Assembly: GCF_013376045.1 (NCBI RefSeq)
Contig: NZ_JABMJG010000017.1
Span: 1 to 64,000, forward strand
From: Variovorax sp. SG517
GTDB taxonomy: Bacteria > Pseudomonadota > Gammaproteobacteria > Burkholderiales > Burkholderiaceae_C
Length of the DNA stretch: 64,000 bases
Reading direction: 5' to 3'
In this document: positions 1 to 8,770 of the stretch, in pieces
Layout of the letters: each line of letters opens with the position of its first letter
How positions within the stretch are numbered: position 1 is the stretch's first letter
Notes under the pieces: model-generated
The model's database searches: none
Seen by the model: the letters and a program-made list of their open reading frames with translations, nothing else
What the model was told of the DNA's origin: nothing
Position numbers and translations under genes: made by a program

Positions 1-7
1 CAAAAAC

Positions 8-238
8 TTATCCACACCGTGAGCCGGCTGGTTCGCAAAGAGGGTGGGTCAATATTCGATGGAAATCGCGGGTCAGGATTGCATGGAAATCAACAACCAT
101 GACCTCAATGTCGTCGGACCCGACTGCACGGGTGAGCGAGAAGCAATAGTTCTGCCTTGGGTCGTGGCAGTAGATGTATGCCATTCCGTCGTAGGCATCG
201 CTGTTCGCCGAGGCGCTCACGGTTGCACGTAGCTTCAT
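8..238 (-). CDS. Small hypothetical protein (76 aa)
   Basis: I do not recognise the family. The 76-residue reading frame begins with a plausible ATG and has a mixed, protein-like composition (DGMAYIYCHDP near residues 17-27, then a hydrophobic EVMVVDF stretch), so it looks more like a folded small protein than a shadow frame. No signal peptide or membrane segment is visible. It is the first of several short, spaced minus-strand genes in a lower-GC patch at the left edge. Small genes like these often include orphan immunity genes, but no motif here proves that. Confidence 0.45.
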   Translation of the reverse strand: MKLRATVSASANSDAYDGMAYIYCHDPRQNYCFSLTRAVGSDDIEVMVVDFHAILTRDFHRILTHPLCEPAGSRCG

Positions 239-439
239 CTATTTCGTCGGTCGAAGTGTCGAAGTTGGCCGGCAGTATCGCCCAGCGGCCTGTGCCGAAC
301 GGCAGCTTCTCGGCGAAATGGTCGGTGGGCTCGAGTGGCTGGTCTTGGCCGACTGTAGCCGCAGGAGCGGCTGGCACAAAGGGGATCGGAGCCAATCCAT
401 CGAGTCCGTGCACACTGGCCACCAACCAGCGAGCTGCGG

Positions 440-868
440 TCAGCTCGTGCACGCCAGAACTTCTCTGGCCAAGAAGGCAGCTTCTTCGTTCTGACTGCTG
501 GCCCATTGAGCCCAATAGGGGCGTTGGCCCCTCGCTAATTGGCGAAGGCTCTCACACAACGGCTCATCGCTCAAGTCGCTATGTCGCATGCAACTCGCAA
601 CGATATCCATGAGTTCAATCGCCACACTCTCAGTCGCATTGGGCAGCGCCTCGAGAAGGAAGGGAAAAGCCAAGCTCGCGACCGCTGGTGTAACTCCGCC
701 AGAGACCAAGTGGCACCAAAGGTGATGCGTTGCATCTAACGCAACAGCCTCATCTGAATCGAAAATGCGCCGCAGCGTTTCCGGCACGTCATCAGCGCTA
801 CCGATACACGTAAGAAAGCCAGCCCAAGGAATCGCATCGAGCCGCGCTTGCAGTTCTGACTCCCCCAT
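440..868 (-). CDS. Hypothetical alpha-helical protein (142 aa)
   Basis: Unrecognised protein predicted to be mostly helical. It has alternating hydrophobic and acidic helices (DDVPETLRRIF near residues 27-37, then VASLAFPFLLEAL near 63-75), with spacing that resembles a small HEAT-like or immunity-type helical protein. No catalytic motif, signal peptide or membrane segment is seen. It lies alone between other small minus-strand genes, with about 70 bases to the next one. The function is unknown, and the helical-repeat idea is inference from pattern only. Confidence 0.55.
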   Translation of the reverse strand: MGESELQARLDAIPWAGFLTCIGSADDVPETLRRIFDSDEAVALDATHHLWCHLVSGGVTPAVASLAFPFLLEALPNATESVAIELMDIVASCMRHSDLSDEPLCESLRQLARGQRPYWAQWASSQNEEAAFLAREVLACTS

Positions 869-935
869 ATCCGCCCGTACTGCCCCTCATATTTGAAATT
901 GCGTTCAAGTCTCGAATGACCGCCGCCGACGGCGG

Positions 936-1124
936 CTACTGAGCCGCGCTCTTCCGGCTTGGCCGGAGCCCCTGGACCGCTTCCTCGTGAACCCGTGCAC
1001 GCGAGGATTCCAAACCCATCTCCGCCTCGATTTCACCGATGCAGCCCCAGCAGTCCCCACCGCAGTCCAAGGACAGCAGGTCATCTTCTCGACCGAGTTC
1101 ACGACCACAAATCCGGCAGTTCAT
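936..1124 (-). CDS. Small cysteine-rich, probably zinc-binding protein (62 aa)
   Basis: The N-terminal half carries a CxxC pair (MNCRICGREL) followed by a second cysteine group in DCGGDCWGCIGEIEAEM, a layout typical of small zinc ribbons. The C-terminal 25 residues are polar and probably disordered. The start is an ATG directly before the first cysteine pair. The family and role are unknown. It sits within the cluster of small minus-strand genes at the left edge, and its cysteine pattern makes it unlikely to be a random frame. Confidence 0.6.
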   Translation of the reverse strand: MNCRICGRELGREDDLLSLDCGGDCWGCIGEIEAEMGLESSRARVHEEAVQGLRPSRKSAAQ

Positions 1125-1178
1125 TTGATGAATCGTGCCACAAGGTTGAGCAACCGGTTTTGGCCGGCTGCGACCGTA

Positions 1179-1520
1179 TCAGCAAATGAGCGGCCCAAGT
1201 TCGACAAGATCTCCGGCGAGAAGCCGAAAGTTGAGATCCTGCCTTGGGCAGATCTCCTTCCCGTCACGGTGTATATGGATGTCGACCAAGATGCTTGTAT
1301 CTTGGCCACTGCCTTGGAAAGTGAAGTACTTCGGCTCGGCCAGATGCAGGTCATCGGGGTTACCAGCGAACGGAACGATTTTTGCGTTGAAACGGAGTTC
1401 ATAAGCAGCCAACGCTTCGCCAAGCGTGTTGACCGCAATCTCATGGGCCAAGTCGTTGTGTGGGACTGGCGACCCGGTATATGTATATCGAGAGTTCGAT
1501 GGACCGAAGATCAATTGCAT
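1179..1520 (-). CDS. Hypothetical protein (113 aa)
   Basis: Unrecognised cytosolic-looking protein with beta-rich composition (YFTFQGSG and TSILVDIHIHRDG in the middle third) and no signal peptide or membrane segment. The frame is closed by a proper ATG, and its amino-acid use differs from the arginine- and proline-rich overlapping frames, which supports it as the real gene. It belongs to the series of small same-strand genes between 1 and 2.4 kb. No function can be assigned. Confidence 0.55.
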   Translation of the reverse strand: MQLIFGPSNSRYTYTGSPVPHNDLAHEIAVNTLGEALAAYELRFNAKIVPFAGNPDDLHLAEPKYFTFQGSGQDTSILVDIHIHRDGKEICPRQDLNFRLLAGDLVELGPLIC

Positions 1521-1628
1521 GAGAGTGGCGATAGGTCGACTGAACTGGCGTTTCTATCGTCTGTAGCGATTAGGGGCTCGACGAGCGAGCGCTGCGTTTC
1601 ACATAAATGACCAATCGTGACGGCAGAC

Positions 1629-1880
1629 CGGTTGTGGCCGACTATGGCCTGTCGGACTGAGGCGCTTCGACTAGGCCAAGCCCAGCAAGCGCCACCAAAA
1701 ATTGTTCATATTCTTGATCTTGCATGCCTTCGACCGAGACGGCCACTGCGTGATACCAGGGGTTTGGGTGTCCGCACTCGATAGAGAATCTGCAAATTAG
1801 CTGCGGAGCACAGGAAGCGGTGCGTGCAGCAGCCTGAATCTCGTCGCAGGCCGAATCAAATTCATCGCGGCCGAATGCTT
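1629..1880. repeat. Direct repeat, copy 1 (about 250 bp)
   Basis: This segment matches about 2110-2361 in the same orientation, with scattered substitutions and at least one single-base indel. The match covers the 3' two-thirds of the 103-aa gene. Similarity stops just after the shared gccgaatgctt at the high-coordinate end, so the 5' part of the gene was not retained in the second copy. Boundaries at the low-coordinate end are approximate. Confidence 0.8.
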
Positions 1881-1953
1881 GCTCGATCAAGCGCAAGGGG
1901 ATACTTTGTGTTCGCTGCGACGCGTTCGCGCTGAAAAAGCGGATACTTGTCAT
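1642..1953 (-). CDS. Hypothetical protein (103 aa), intact member of a duplicated gene
   Basis: Unrecognised small protein. The segment from about residue 24 to the C-terminus (including FGRDEFDSACDEIQAA and a CGHPNPWYHAVAV motif) is repeated almost unchanged about 480 bases further right. The intact copy continues through EQFLVALAGLGLVEAPQ to its stop, whereas the second copy is frameshifted at the corresponding place. The duplication argues that this is a true gene, because synonymous and conservative differences separate the two copies. No signal peptide or catalytic motif is seen. Confidence 0.65.
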   Translation of the reverse strand: MTSIRFFSANASQRTQSIPLRLIEQAFGRDEFDSACDEIQAAARTASCAPQLICRFSIECGHPNPWYHAVAVSVEGMQDQEYEQFLVALAGLGLVEAPQSDRP

Positions 1954-2109
1954 AAATAGGGGTTTGAACCTTTAGCCTGAGATTGCCAAATCGTTCATTG
2001 ATGGACATCCCTCACGCCGCTTGCGTGGGCATTCTGCCGAGTCCCGCTCCAGAGATTCTTTCAGCCCAATCGATTGCTTTAGGGAGAACTTAGCACCGCT
2101 GATGACCGT

Positions 2110-2361
2110 CGGCTCCTGGCCAACTACGGGCTGTCGGGCTGTGGTGCTTCGACTAGGCCGAGCGCTAGCGAGCGCCGAAAAATTGATCATATTCTTGATC
2201 TTGCATGCCTTCGACCGAGACGGCCACTGCGTGATACCACGGGTTGGGGTGTCCGCACTCCATAGAGAAGCTGTAAATTTGCTGCGGAGCACAGGAAGCG
2301 GTGCGTGCAGCAGCCTGAATCTCGTCGTAGGCCGAATCAAATTCATCGCGGCCGAATGCTT
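2110..2361. repeat. Direct repeat, copy 2 (about 250 bp)
   Basis: Second, diverged copy of 1629-1880. Relative to copy 1 it has lost one base in the run following the codons for DQF, which shifts the frame and brings an early stop. Its high-coordinate end adjoins sequence leading directly to the traX-like gene, which suggests that a rearrangement or insertion boundary lies near 2362. Confidence 0.8.
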
Positions 2362-2368
2362 TCTGCAT
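2165..2368 (-). pseudogene. Truncated, frameshifted copy of the 103-aa gene
   Basis: This frame encodes 67 residues that match the middle of the protein at 1642-1953 (FGRDEFDSAYDEIQAA, then CGHPNPWYHAVAV), but both ends are lost. The first codons (MQK) come from unrelated sequence, and a one-base deletion converts the EQFLVALAG continuation into DQFFGAR followed by a stop. It is most simply a decaying duplicate. A short functional product starting at the ATG cannot be excluded. Confidence 0.7.
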
Positions 2369-2421
2369 CAGCCCGGGATGCGCACAGTGATGCCCTTTCG
2401 GACTTCGGCAGCCGCAACGCT

Positions 2422-3054
2422 TCAAGCCAGCCCTTGCACCAGCGCGATCCCCGACAGATGGGCCGGATAGAAAACATAGAAAACCCATCGGCTGCGTACC
2501 ATCGGCATCTCGAGCCGCGAGGCGCCCCACACGAGCGGCAAGGCAGCCATGGCAGCGAAATTGTCGTTGACGGCAACGAGCGACGCGGTCGCCAAGATCC
2601 ACAGCAGCAGGCGAAGTCTCCCGGGGCGGCGCAGGAATGCCCAGGCACCGAGACAGAAGAGGAGCGCCGGCCACCAGAACTCCACCAGGGCCCCGCCGAT
2701 GAGAAACGCAAAACAGGCGGCACTACGGCTGCGCCATCGGCCGCGTTCCAGTAGCACGACGATCAGCGTGGCGAGGAAGAGTGTGGCCATGATGTTCAGT
2801 GGCCACCAGCCGACCAGATGCGCATATGCCGGCGTCGCCAGCGCTGCGAAGAAGGCCAGTCGTTTCATGGCACGCAGGTGGACTCCGGCTGCAAGTGCCC
2901 CCGGGCGCGCCAGATGGGCCATGAGGACGAATCCGAACAGCGGCATCGCCATGCGTCCCAGCGCATAGAGCGTGAGACTGCCTTCGTGCAGCAGGTACTT
3001 GTTGATGTGATCGCCCGCCATGAGCAGGAGGCCGACCCACTTGAGCATCTCCAT
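2422..3054 (-). CDS. traX: TraX-family integral membrane protein
   Basis: This 210-residue polytopic membrane protein resembles TraX, the F-plasmid pilin N-acetylase family that also appears as stand-alone membrane acyltransferases. The N-terminal MEMLKWVGLLLMAGDHINK with its early DHxNK motif is characteristic, followed by about six more hydrophobic helices (for example MATLFLATLIVVLLE). The ATG at 3054 is preferred because the longer upstream frame is arginine- and proline-rich and not protein-like. The gene lies downstream of the conjugation operon on the same strand, consistent with pilin modification. Its 3' end is only about 50 bases from the truncated repeat copy. Confidence 0.8.
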   Translation of the reverse strand: MEMLKWVGLLLMAGDHINKYLLHEGSLTLYALGRMAMPLFGFVLMAHLARPGALAAGVHLRAMKRLAFFAALATPAYAHLVGWWPLNIMATLFLATLIVVLLERGRWRSRSAACFAFLIGGALVEFWWPALLFCLGAWAFLRRPGRLRLLLWILATASLVAVNDNFAAMAALPLVWGASRLEMPMVRSRWVFYVFYPAHLSGIALVQGLA

Positions 3055-3199
3055 CGTGCCGGCTGAAACGAGCGGGACATGAGGCGGGACCGGGGATTGC
3101 GTGCAGGAGGGGTCAGGCAAATCCCTGGCGGCACGCGCGCGAGGTGGCCGCAGCGAGTCCGTGCGTCGTGCAGTAACGGACCGACGTCTGCCCACGGGC

Positions 3200-4396
3200 C
3201 TAGACGCGCTCATGGCCTTCCTCCCGGCGGTGGTGGATCGTTTGACGCACCCGCGCAGGCAGGTCGGCTGTACGGCGGGCGGGGAGGCGAACGAACTTGC
3301 CTCGGGCGAGCGCATCGGCCGTCCGCTCCCGGATCATCTGCACCAGGCGCAGCTGGGACGCAGGGTCGGCGGTGACTCGGTGGGCGAACTGCTCGGCCAG
3401 CTTGAGGACTGCCGCCGCCGAGGCCAGTTCGCGGTGTCGTGAGAGCTCCTCGTCGGAGAAACCTGCGCCCGTGCGCACACGTTCGGCGTGGCTTTCGAGT
3501 GTGCGGAAGTGTTCGGCCGTCTCGATGCTCCAGCGCGTCTGCTGTGCAGCGATCTTCTTTTCTCCGGTCAGATCACCTTGCGCATTCCGGGTTGGCACGC
3601 GGACGGTGACCGCGCGCGAGCCCAGTTGATGGACCTCCACCCTGTCGCCGACGCGCGCTCGAGATGCCGATTCGGCGAGGGCGCGTTCGAGGTCGGCACC
3701 CCAGATGGTGCGCTTGCCGGCCTCGGTGCGGACGGTCACGTAGAAGGACATGCGCTGCGTCCGATCGAACTGGTACGGCGCAGCCGCCGCCTCCACGAGG
3801 ATTCCTCTGATGGGCGGTTTTGAGTCCACTCGTCTTTGGGCCGCATCGTGCACGGTGCTGCCTGTGGGCGGGGGCTCGGCGTTGGAGCTGCTCTGTACGG
3901 AAACATCCGGCGCGCTCCGTTCCCGGCGTGCGGATGCTGCTGGTGGCGGAGGCTCGTCACCTGCTTGCGGCGTGGAATGGCCCGTCTTCAATGCGCGCTG
4001 GACCAGGAGGATCTCGGCCTGCGTGGGGGTGTAGCCGTGAACGGCGATGTCCCGCTGCGCAGCCTCGCGCCAGACGCGGCGGCGAAAGGTCTTGGTGCCA
4101 TGAAGTTCAAGCAGCTTCCATCCTCGCGCCTGCGCAATTGCCACGATGTCGCGCAACGCCTGTTCGTTCTCCGTCTTCACGCGAAGGCGGTCGCCCTCGT
4201 CGATGAATGCCAACGTGCGGTCGGGGAACAGGTAGTGATTCCGGCTGCGCTGGTACCGGCTGGCGATGAAGGCGGGCACCTGATGTCGACGGCGATCCCC
4301 GTCGAATGCGTTCCCCTGTACGAAGCCGTAGAAGCCTCCGGCGGAGCTCTTGGCGCCATTTCCGGAGGGGTTGCTGGGCGATGAATCCGTGGCCAT
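3200..4396 (-). CDS. LPD7-domain conjugation-associated protein (no relaxase domain)
   Basis: The N-terminal region (residues about 45-130) matches the large polyvalent protein-associated domain LPD7. It has an RNHYLFPDRTLAFIDEGDRL strand region, then AIAQARGWKLLELHG and the FRRRVWREAAQRDIAVHGY signature that ends with a TPTQ motif. In many plasmids this domain sits C-terminal to a MobA/TraI relaxase, whereas here it stands alone. A proline-rich linker (about 145-190) leads to a second charged, helical region with a beta-rich patch around YVTVRTEAGKRTIWG. The gene is 25 bases downstream of virD4 on the same strand, so it probably works in DNA processing or as a cargo protein during transfer. 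Confidence 0.75.
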   Translation of the reverse strand: MATDSSPSNPSGNGAKSSAGGFYGFVQGNAFDGDRRRHQVPAFIASRYQRSRNHYLFPDRTLAFIDEGDRLRVKTENEQALRDIVAIAQARGWKLLELHGTKTFRRRVWREAAQRDIAVHGYTPTQAEILLVQRALKTGHSTPQAGDEPPPPAASARRERSAPDVSVQSSSNAEPPPTGSTVHDAAQRRVDSKPPIRGILVEAAAAPYQFDRTQRMSFYVTVRTEAGKRTIWGADLERALAESASRARVGDRVEVHQLGSRAVTVRVPTRNAQGDLTGEKKIAAQQTRWSIETAEHFRTLESHAERVRTGAGFSDEELSRHRELASAAAVLKLAEQFAHRVTADPASQLRLVQMIRERTADALARGKFVRLPARRTADLPARVRQTIHHRREEGHERV

Positions 4397-4421
4397 TGGA
4401 GGCTCCTTTCGCGTGGCGACG

Positions 4422-6350
4422 TCAATCCAGGACCTGTGCCATGAACTCGTCCATACGTTGCTTCAGTTCGTTCTCGTCGAGCTTTTCGGCCGGAATCTCC
4501 ACGTCGTCGAAATCGAAGGAGAAGTCTTCGAGGTTCAGGTCGTCGTTCGATAGGCCTTCAGCAACGGCACCCTGTGCGGCCGACGCGGAGCTCCTGCCGT
4601 TTGGCAGGGGCGCATCGCTCGAAGCAGAGCGTGACGTGGCATCGCTGGCCGTGCGGGGGGAGGCTGACCGGGTCACCACAAGCCGCGGAACCGGTGGGGG
4701 TGGCAGTTCGCGGCTCGCGAAGAACCTGTCGCGGAAATAGAGGATGCGGTGCGCCAGCACCGGGCGCAGGCCTTCGTGGAAGAGCAGCATCCGCTGCCGG
4801 CCCAGCTCCTTGACCTCCTGGGCAAGGAGCAGGCGGCGGGGCTGCTCGCTGATGCTGACGGTTGACGTCCTGTTCGCGCCGCCGACGGCACCCCACAAAG
4901 GCCGGCTGACGCTTTTCTGCTGGACGGTGTAGGTGCCCAGCTCCCGCGAGATGGCCTCGGCGTCCTCGTACTCCTTGGGAGGAAAGACGATGCGTGCGGC
5001 GAGCATCTTGCGTATCGATCTGGCACCCTCGACGCCGTACTTCTCGACCAGTTGGGAGTTGGACTGGACGATGATCACGGCGCGCACGTTGTAGCCGGGC
5101 AGGAAGGCGGTGGCGTCGGCGATCACCGGAATGCGACCCAGGGCCGGGAACTCGTCGAGCATCAACAGCAGTTGATGGCGAAGCTGCGGGTTGTTCTCGG
5201 GCAGCTCGCGCGTCTGCAGGCCGATCGCCTGCTGGAAGAACAGGTTCAGAAGAGGCTGCAGCCGCGTGATGTTGTCGGGGTTGATCTGCACGTAGATGGA
5301 GATCGCCCGCTTGCGCAGATCGCGCAGATCGAAGTCGTTGGCCGAAGTCGCGGCATCGATCATCGGGTTGAGCCACAGATCCAGGCGGCTGGTGAAGGTC
5401 TTGCGGATGCTGGAGGCCGTGCTCGGCGCCAGATCGATCACGTCGTACAGGCTCTGCACCGCTTCCTGAGACAAGGGATAGCCGGCGCGTTCGCACGCGT
5501 CGATCACGCGCTTCCAGTGCTTTTGGAATCCCTCTGCGTCACTCGCCATGCCCTGGCGCAGGACTTCGCCCAGCGTCCGCGTAGTGCCCTGGGTCTCGAA
5601 GAGGTACAGCGCGATACCCAGGAACAGCGAACGCGCCGAGGAGGTCCAGAACGGATCGCCGACCTGCGGGTCCGGGAAGAGCATGGTGCCGATGCGCTGC
5701 AGATCGTCGATGCAACGGTAGGGCACCTCTGAAACGTAGCCCAAGGGGTTCCAGCGCGCGGAGCATTCGCGCTCCGACAGGGGGTCGAACAGGTGAACTT
5801 CCTGTCCATGCGCCGCGCGGTAGCCGGCGGTGCGCATGAAGTTCTCACCCTTGATGTCGCTGACGATGGCCGAGCCGGGCCAGTTCAGCAGGTTCGGAAT
5901 GACGACGCCGACGCCCTTGCCGCTGCGCGGCGGCGCTTCAAGTTCCACACCCTGCTGGCCCGGCAGCATCAGATAACGGTTGCGAAGGCGCCCCAAGATG
6001 ATGCCCTGATCCGCGAGGAGGCCCGCCTCTGCAACCTCGCGCCTCCTGGCGAACCGTGCTTCGCCGTGCAAGGGGCGTCGCCGAGGCAGCATCGCGAAGC
6101 CGACCAGGCCCAGGGTCACGCTCTGGGATCCGATCAGTGCGGTGATCAGGGGGCGGCGCACCTCCGGCCTGTCGCCATAGGCCTTCCAATAGTGAAGAAG
6201 CGTGAGAAAAGTTGCATGCTGGGGTGGCAGCCTCATGGCCATCAGGAATGCATGGCCGCCAACGTACAGGCCGACCATCGCCGCCACGAGCAGCGCGACC
6301 GCAACCCTGAAGGCACTAGGCAGGCCTTCGGTGCCTCGCGCCCGGGTCAT
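4422..6350 (-). CDS. virD4: Type IV coupling protein VirD4/TraG
   Basis: This inner-membrane ATPase couples the relaxosome to the conjugation channel. Two N-terminal membrane helices (about residues 13-37 and 66-88) precede the cytoplasmic motor. The Walker A region is APPRSGKGVG at 139-148 and the Walker B region is LLLMLDEFPALG. A SDIKGENF motif typical of TraG proteins follows the P-loop. The acidic C-terminal tail (LEDFSFDFDDVEIP) could contact substrates or partners. Its 5' end overlaps the 3' end of virB11 by 35 bases, so the two are co-expressed. At 642 residues the length is normal for the family. Confidence 0.95.
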   Translation of the reverse strand: MTRARGTEGLPSAFRVAVALLVAAMVGLYVGGHAFLMAMRLPPQHATFLTLLHYWKAYGDRPEVRRPLITALIGSQSVTLGLVGFAMLPRRRPLHGEARFARRREVAEAGLLADQGIILGRLRNRYLMLPGQQGVELEAPPRSGKGVGVVIPNLLNWPGSAIVSDIKGENFMRTAGYRAAHGQEVHLFDPLSERECSARWNPLGYVSEVPYRCIDDLQRIGTMLFPDPQVGDPFWTSSARSLFLGIALYLFETQGTTRTLGEVLRQGMASDAEGFQKHWKRVIDACERAGYPLSQEAVQSLYDVIDLAPSTASSIRKTFTSRLDLWLNPMIDAATSANDFDLRDLRKRAISIYVQINPDNITRLQPLLNLFFQQAIGLQTRELPENNPQLRHQLLLMLDEFPALGRIPVIADATAFLPGYNVRAVIIVQSNSQLVEKYGVEGARSIRKMLAARIVFPPKEYEDAEAISRELGTYTVQQKSVSRPLWGAVGGANRTSTVSISEQPRRLLLAQEVKELGRQRMLLFHEGLRPVLAHRILYFRDRFFASRELPPPPVPRLVVTRSASPRTASDATSRSASSDAPLPNGRSSASAAQGAVAEGLSNDDLNLEDFSFDFDDVEIPAEKLDENELKQRMDEFMAQVLD

Positions 6351-7464
6351 ACCAGATCTCCTGCACGATGCGTCGCTGCCGGCCGTGCGTGCCGTCTCGG
6401 GCGCATTGCACCACTATGTCGACACTCATCTGCGCCAGCTCCACGCCCTCGCGTGTGCTCATGCCCTGGCCCGCCTGGCTGCGCTTCATCAACTGCGCCA
6501 GTGCTACGAAAGCCATCTCGGCGCTGTTGGCATGTACGCTGGTGATGGAGCCGGGATGGCCCGTGTTCACCGAAACCAGGTAGTCGTAAACCTCATCGCC
6601 AGTGCGCAGCTCCGAGACGAACACCCGATCCGGGCGCTGTCGCTTGGCACTGGCCAACAGCTGTCCTGGCGTCACATCCGCTTGCCCCTGGGCCCCCTGG
6701 GAATAGAAGAGGCGCACATGATTGGGCTGGTTGCGCAGGGAGAGCTCCCTGACGTCCTCGATGGTGATCAGCCGGTCCCCAGCAGGCACTTCCAGGATCA
6801 GTGCCTTGGCGACCGTGGTCTTGCCGGAGCTGGTCGCGCCGGACAGAAGGATGTTCTTTCGCAGTTGGACGGCGCGTTGCAAGAAGGACACGAACTGGCG
6901 CTTTCCGAGAAGCCTCGTCAGCTCGCGTTCTTCCGGTAGCAGGCTGGCGGCATCGGACTGCGCGACGGGCAACGCGGGAATGCTGCGCGTGGTCTCGAAG
7001 ATTTGCAGGCTCTCCAGGTCTTCCAGGGTCCAAAGGACATTGGACGGGCGCCGGATCGTGATCGAGACGGTCCGCTCCGATGTGGCGGGTGGCAGCACGA
7101 TCTGGATCCGTTCTCCACCGGGCAGGACAGCGGACAGCAGCGGCTCGTTGGCGGAGATTCGCTGGTGCGTGAAGTTGGCGACCAGTTTGGCGATGGCGAT
7201 GCACCAGTCGAAGCTCGCGAAAGGCAGCGCCTCGCGCGCCCAGCCGGACCGCCGCTCCACGAACGCGGCACCCGGCTCGTTGATGCAGATCTCCGTGACC
7301 TCGGGGTCATCCAACAGATGGCGAAGCGGTGCCAGAAAGAGCGCGAGGGAAGAGGGTTGCTCTCGCGGTACGGCAATGGGCTCTGCTGCCTGAGGCGCCC
7401 GTGCATCGTCCGCGTCGGTTTCGGGCGCGTGGTCAGGGTGCGTTGGGGTCGGTTCGAAGTGCAT
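6316..7464 (-). CDS. virB11: VirB11-family secretion ATPase
   Basis: This hexameric traffic ATPase sits at the base of the type IV secretion channel. The N-terminal domain (about residues 40-150) contains EVTEICINEPG and SITIRRPS, as in VirB11 proteins. The C-terminal RecA-like domain has Walker A GATSSGKTT at 209-217, the Asp box TIEDVRELSL, a Walker B region RVFVSELRTGDE and the His-box segment GHPGSITSVHAN. It overlaps the 3' end of virB10 by 32 bases and the start of virD4. The length of 382 residues is slightly longer than usual because of an acidic N-terminal extension of about 35 residues. Confidence 0.95.
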   Translation of the reverse strand: MHFEPTPTHPDHAPETDADDARAPQAAEPIAVPREQPSSLALFLAPLRHLLDDPEVTEICINEPGAAFVERRSGWAREALPFASFDWCIAIAKLVANFTHQRISANEPLLSAVLPGGERIQIVLPPATSERTVSITIRRPSNVLWTLEDLESLQIFETTRSIPALPVAQSDAASLLPEERELTRLLGKRQFVSFLQRAVQLRKNILLSGATSSGKTTVAKALILEVPAGDRLITIEDVRELSLRNQPNHVRLFYSQGAQGQADVTPGQLLASAKRQRPDRVFVSELRTGDEVYDYLVSVNTGHPGSITSVHANSAEMAFVALAQLMKRSQAGQGMSTREGVELAQMSVDIVVQCARDGTHGRQRRIVQEIWYDPGARHRRPA

Positions 7465-8770
7465 AGACGTTCCTGAAATCCACGTCGCGTGCGACCAGGA
7501 TCTGGATGCGTTCGCCCTGGTTCTTGATGACCGTGGGAGGGATCGACACTGTCCCGCGCAGCACCTCGGTGATGACGTCGCGTCCGCCGGAGGGCGCTAG
7601 GACCACACCGCCGTTTCGTCCTACACCGGCGCTGCCTTGCTGCTGGGCGGCAAGGGCCTGCATCGTGCCATCGACGACCGAAATGAGGATGGCCGATCCG
7701 AAGCGGTCCCAGAAATGGGTATCGACGAATCCTGGCAATCCGCTGCGCCCGAGCTCGTCGGTGCCCGGGGAAGCGAGCTGGACCACCACGCCGGCGGGCG
7801 TGCGGGCTTCGTTCCAAAGGATGAAGACGCGGCCTTGTCCCTGACGCGGTGTGCCGCGCTGCTCGCCAACGTATTTGGTGCCGCGCTCCAGCAGCACGAC
7901 CTTGCCGTCGGCGCCATAGACGTCGCCCGCGCCGATGCAGGTGACCATGCCTTCGTAGGTGGAATCGAGCGCCGTCTCCAGGGTGCAATCGATGAACGCA
8001 CCTTTGGGCAGGAGCATGCGCCGCGTGGGCAGGATCTGGGCGGTGACCGCCGGGGTGGACGTCGGTCGAAGGCTGGCGGCGAGGCCGCCACTACCGAAGC
8101 TGGGCGAGGCGGCATTGGATGCCCGCAGGGCGCCGACGATCTGCGCCATGTCGGGGACGGCACCGGGCAACGTCATCTGCTCACCGAATGCAGCGGGCGT
8201 CCGCGCGCCAGGGGCCTGCGCGGATTGCGCGTGCCGAAGCACAGGAAATCCCAACTGCCGCTCCAATGCGATTTGCTCGGGAGTCTTCGGCGGCGATCCG
8301 GTCGTGCCCGTTTGTGTCGGCATTGGCGCAGGCGGCGCATTGGCTGCAACCGGTGCCGGGTCCGGCGAACGGACCTTCGGCGGCGCAACGGGGCCCAGCG
8401 GCGGCACTTTCATCTCGCCGCCGGCGCGTTCGGCAGCGGCCTTCCTCGCGGCCTCATCCGCCTGCCGGGCGCGGGCGTACTGCGTGTTGTAGTACCAGAA
8501 CAGGAATGCCGCTCCCAGCAGCACCATCAAGGTCAATGCCAGGGCACCGCTGACGCGTGACTGGATGGTGCGTTCGCGATTGACCGAGGGGATGGTTCTC
8601 TCTCCGTCCACCCCGATGTCATCGATGTCCGATCGCGACGCGTCGGGAGGGTTTGCCATTGATCGGTCGCCGGAAAGCAACTCACCGGTATCGAGGTCGA
8701 TTTCCGTTGCGCCTGGACGCCCGGGTCGATCTGGCTGGACCTTCTGGCCGGGGCCGCCTCGCCAGTTCAT
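7433..8770 (-). CDS. virB10: VirB10-family channel protein
   Basis: This protein spans the inner membrane and periplasm and contributes to the outer-membrane core of the conjugation channel. A cytoplasmic N-terminus is followed by one membrane helix (ALALTLMVLLGAAFLFWYY, about residues 75-93). A long Ala/Pro-rich periplasmic linker follows, then the C-terminal beta-barrel domain with FIDCTLETALDS, GDVYGADGKVVLLERGTK and DVDFRNVYAL, all typical of VirB10/TrbI. Its ATG overlaps the virB9 stop (ATGA). It lies in the expected place between virB9 and virB11. Confidence 0.95.
   Translation of the reverse strand: MNWRGGPGQKVQPDRPGRPGATEIDLDTGELLSGDRSMANPPDASRSDIDDIGVDGERTIPSVNRERTIQSRVSGALALTLMVLLGAAFLFWYYNTQYARARQADEAARKAAAERAGGEMKVPPLGPVAPPKVRSPDPAPVAANAPPAPMPTQTGTTGSPPKTPEQIALERQLGFPVLRHAQSAQAPGARTPAAFGEQMTLPGAVPDMAQIVGALRASNAASPSFGSGGLAASLRPTSTPAVTAQILPTRRMLLPKGAFIDCTLETALDSTYEGMVTCIGAGDVYGADGKVVLLERGTKYVGEQRGTPRQGQGRVFILWNEARTPAGVVVQLASPGTDELGRSGLPGFVDTHFWDRFGSAILISVVDGTMQALAAQQQGSAGVGRNGGVVLAPSGGRDVITEVLRGTVSIPPTVIKNQGERIQILVARDVDFRNVYALRTDPNAP

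Noticed and set aside
8..16. Perfect single DnaA box (ttatccaca) at the left edge
   Set aside because: Only one box is visible, it overlaps a predicted stop codon, and no AT-rich stretch, further boxes, iterons or initiator gene are present, so an origin cannot be claimed.
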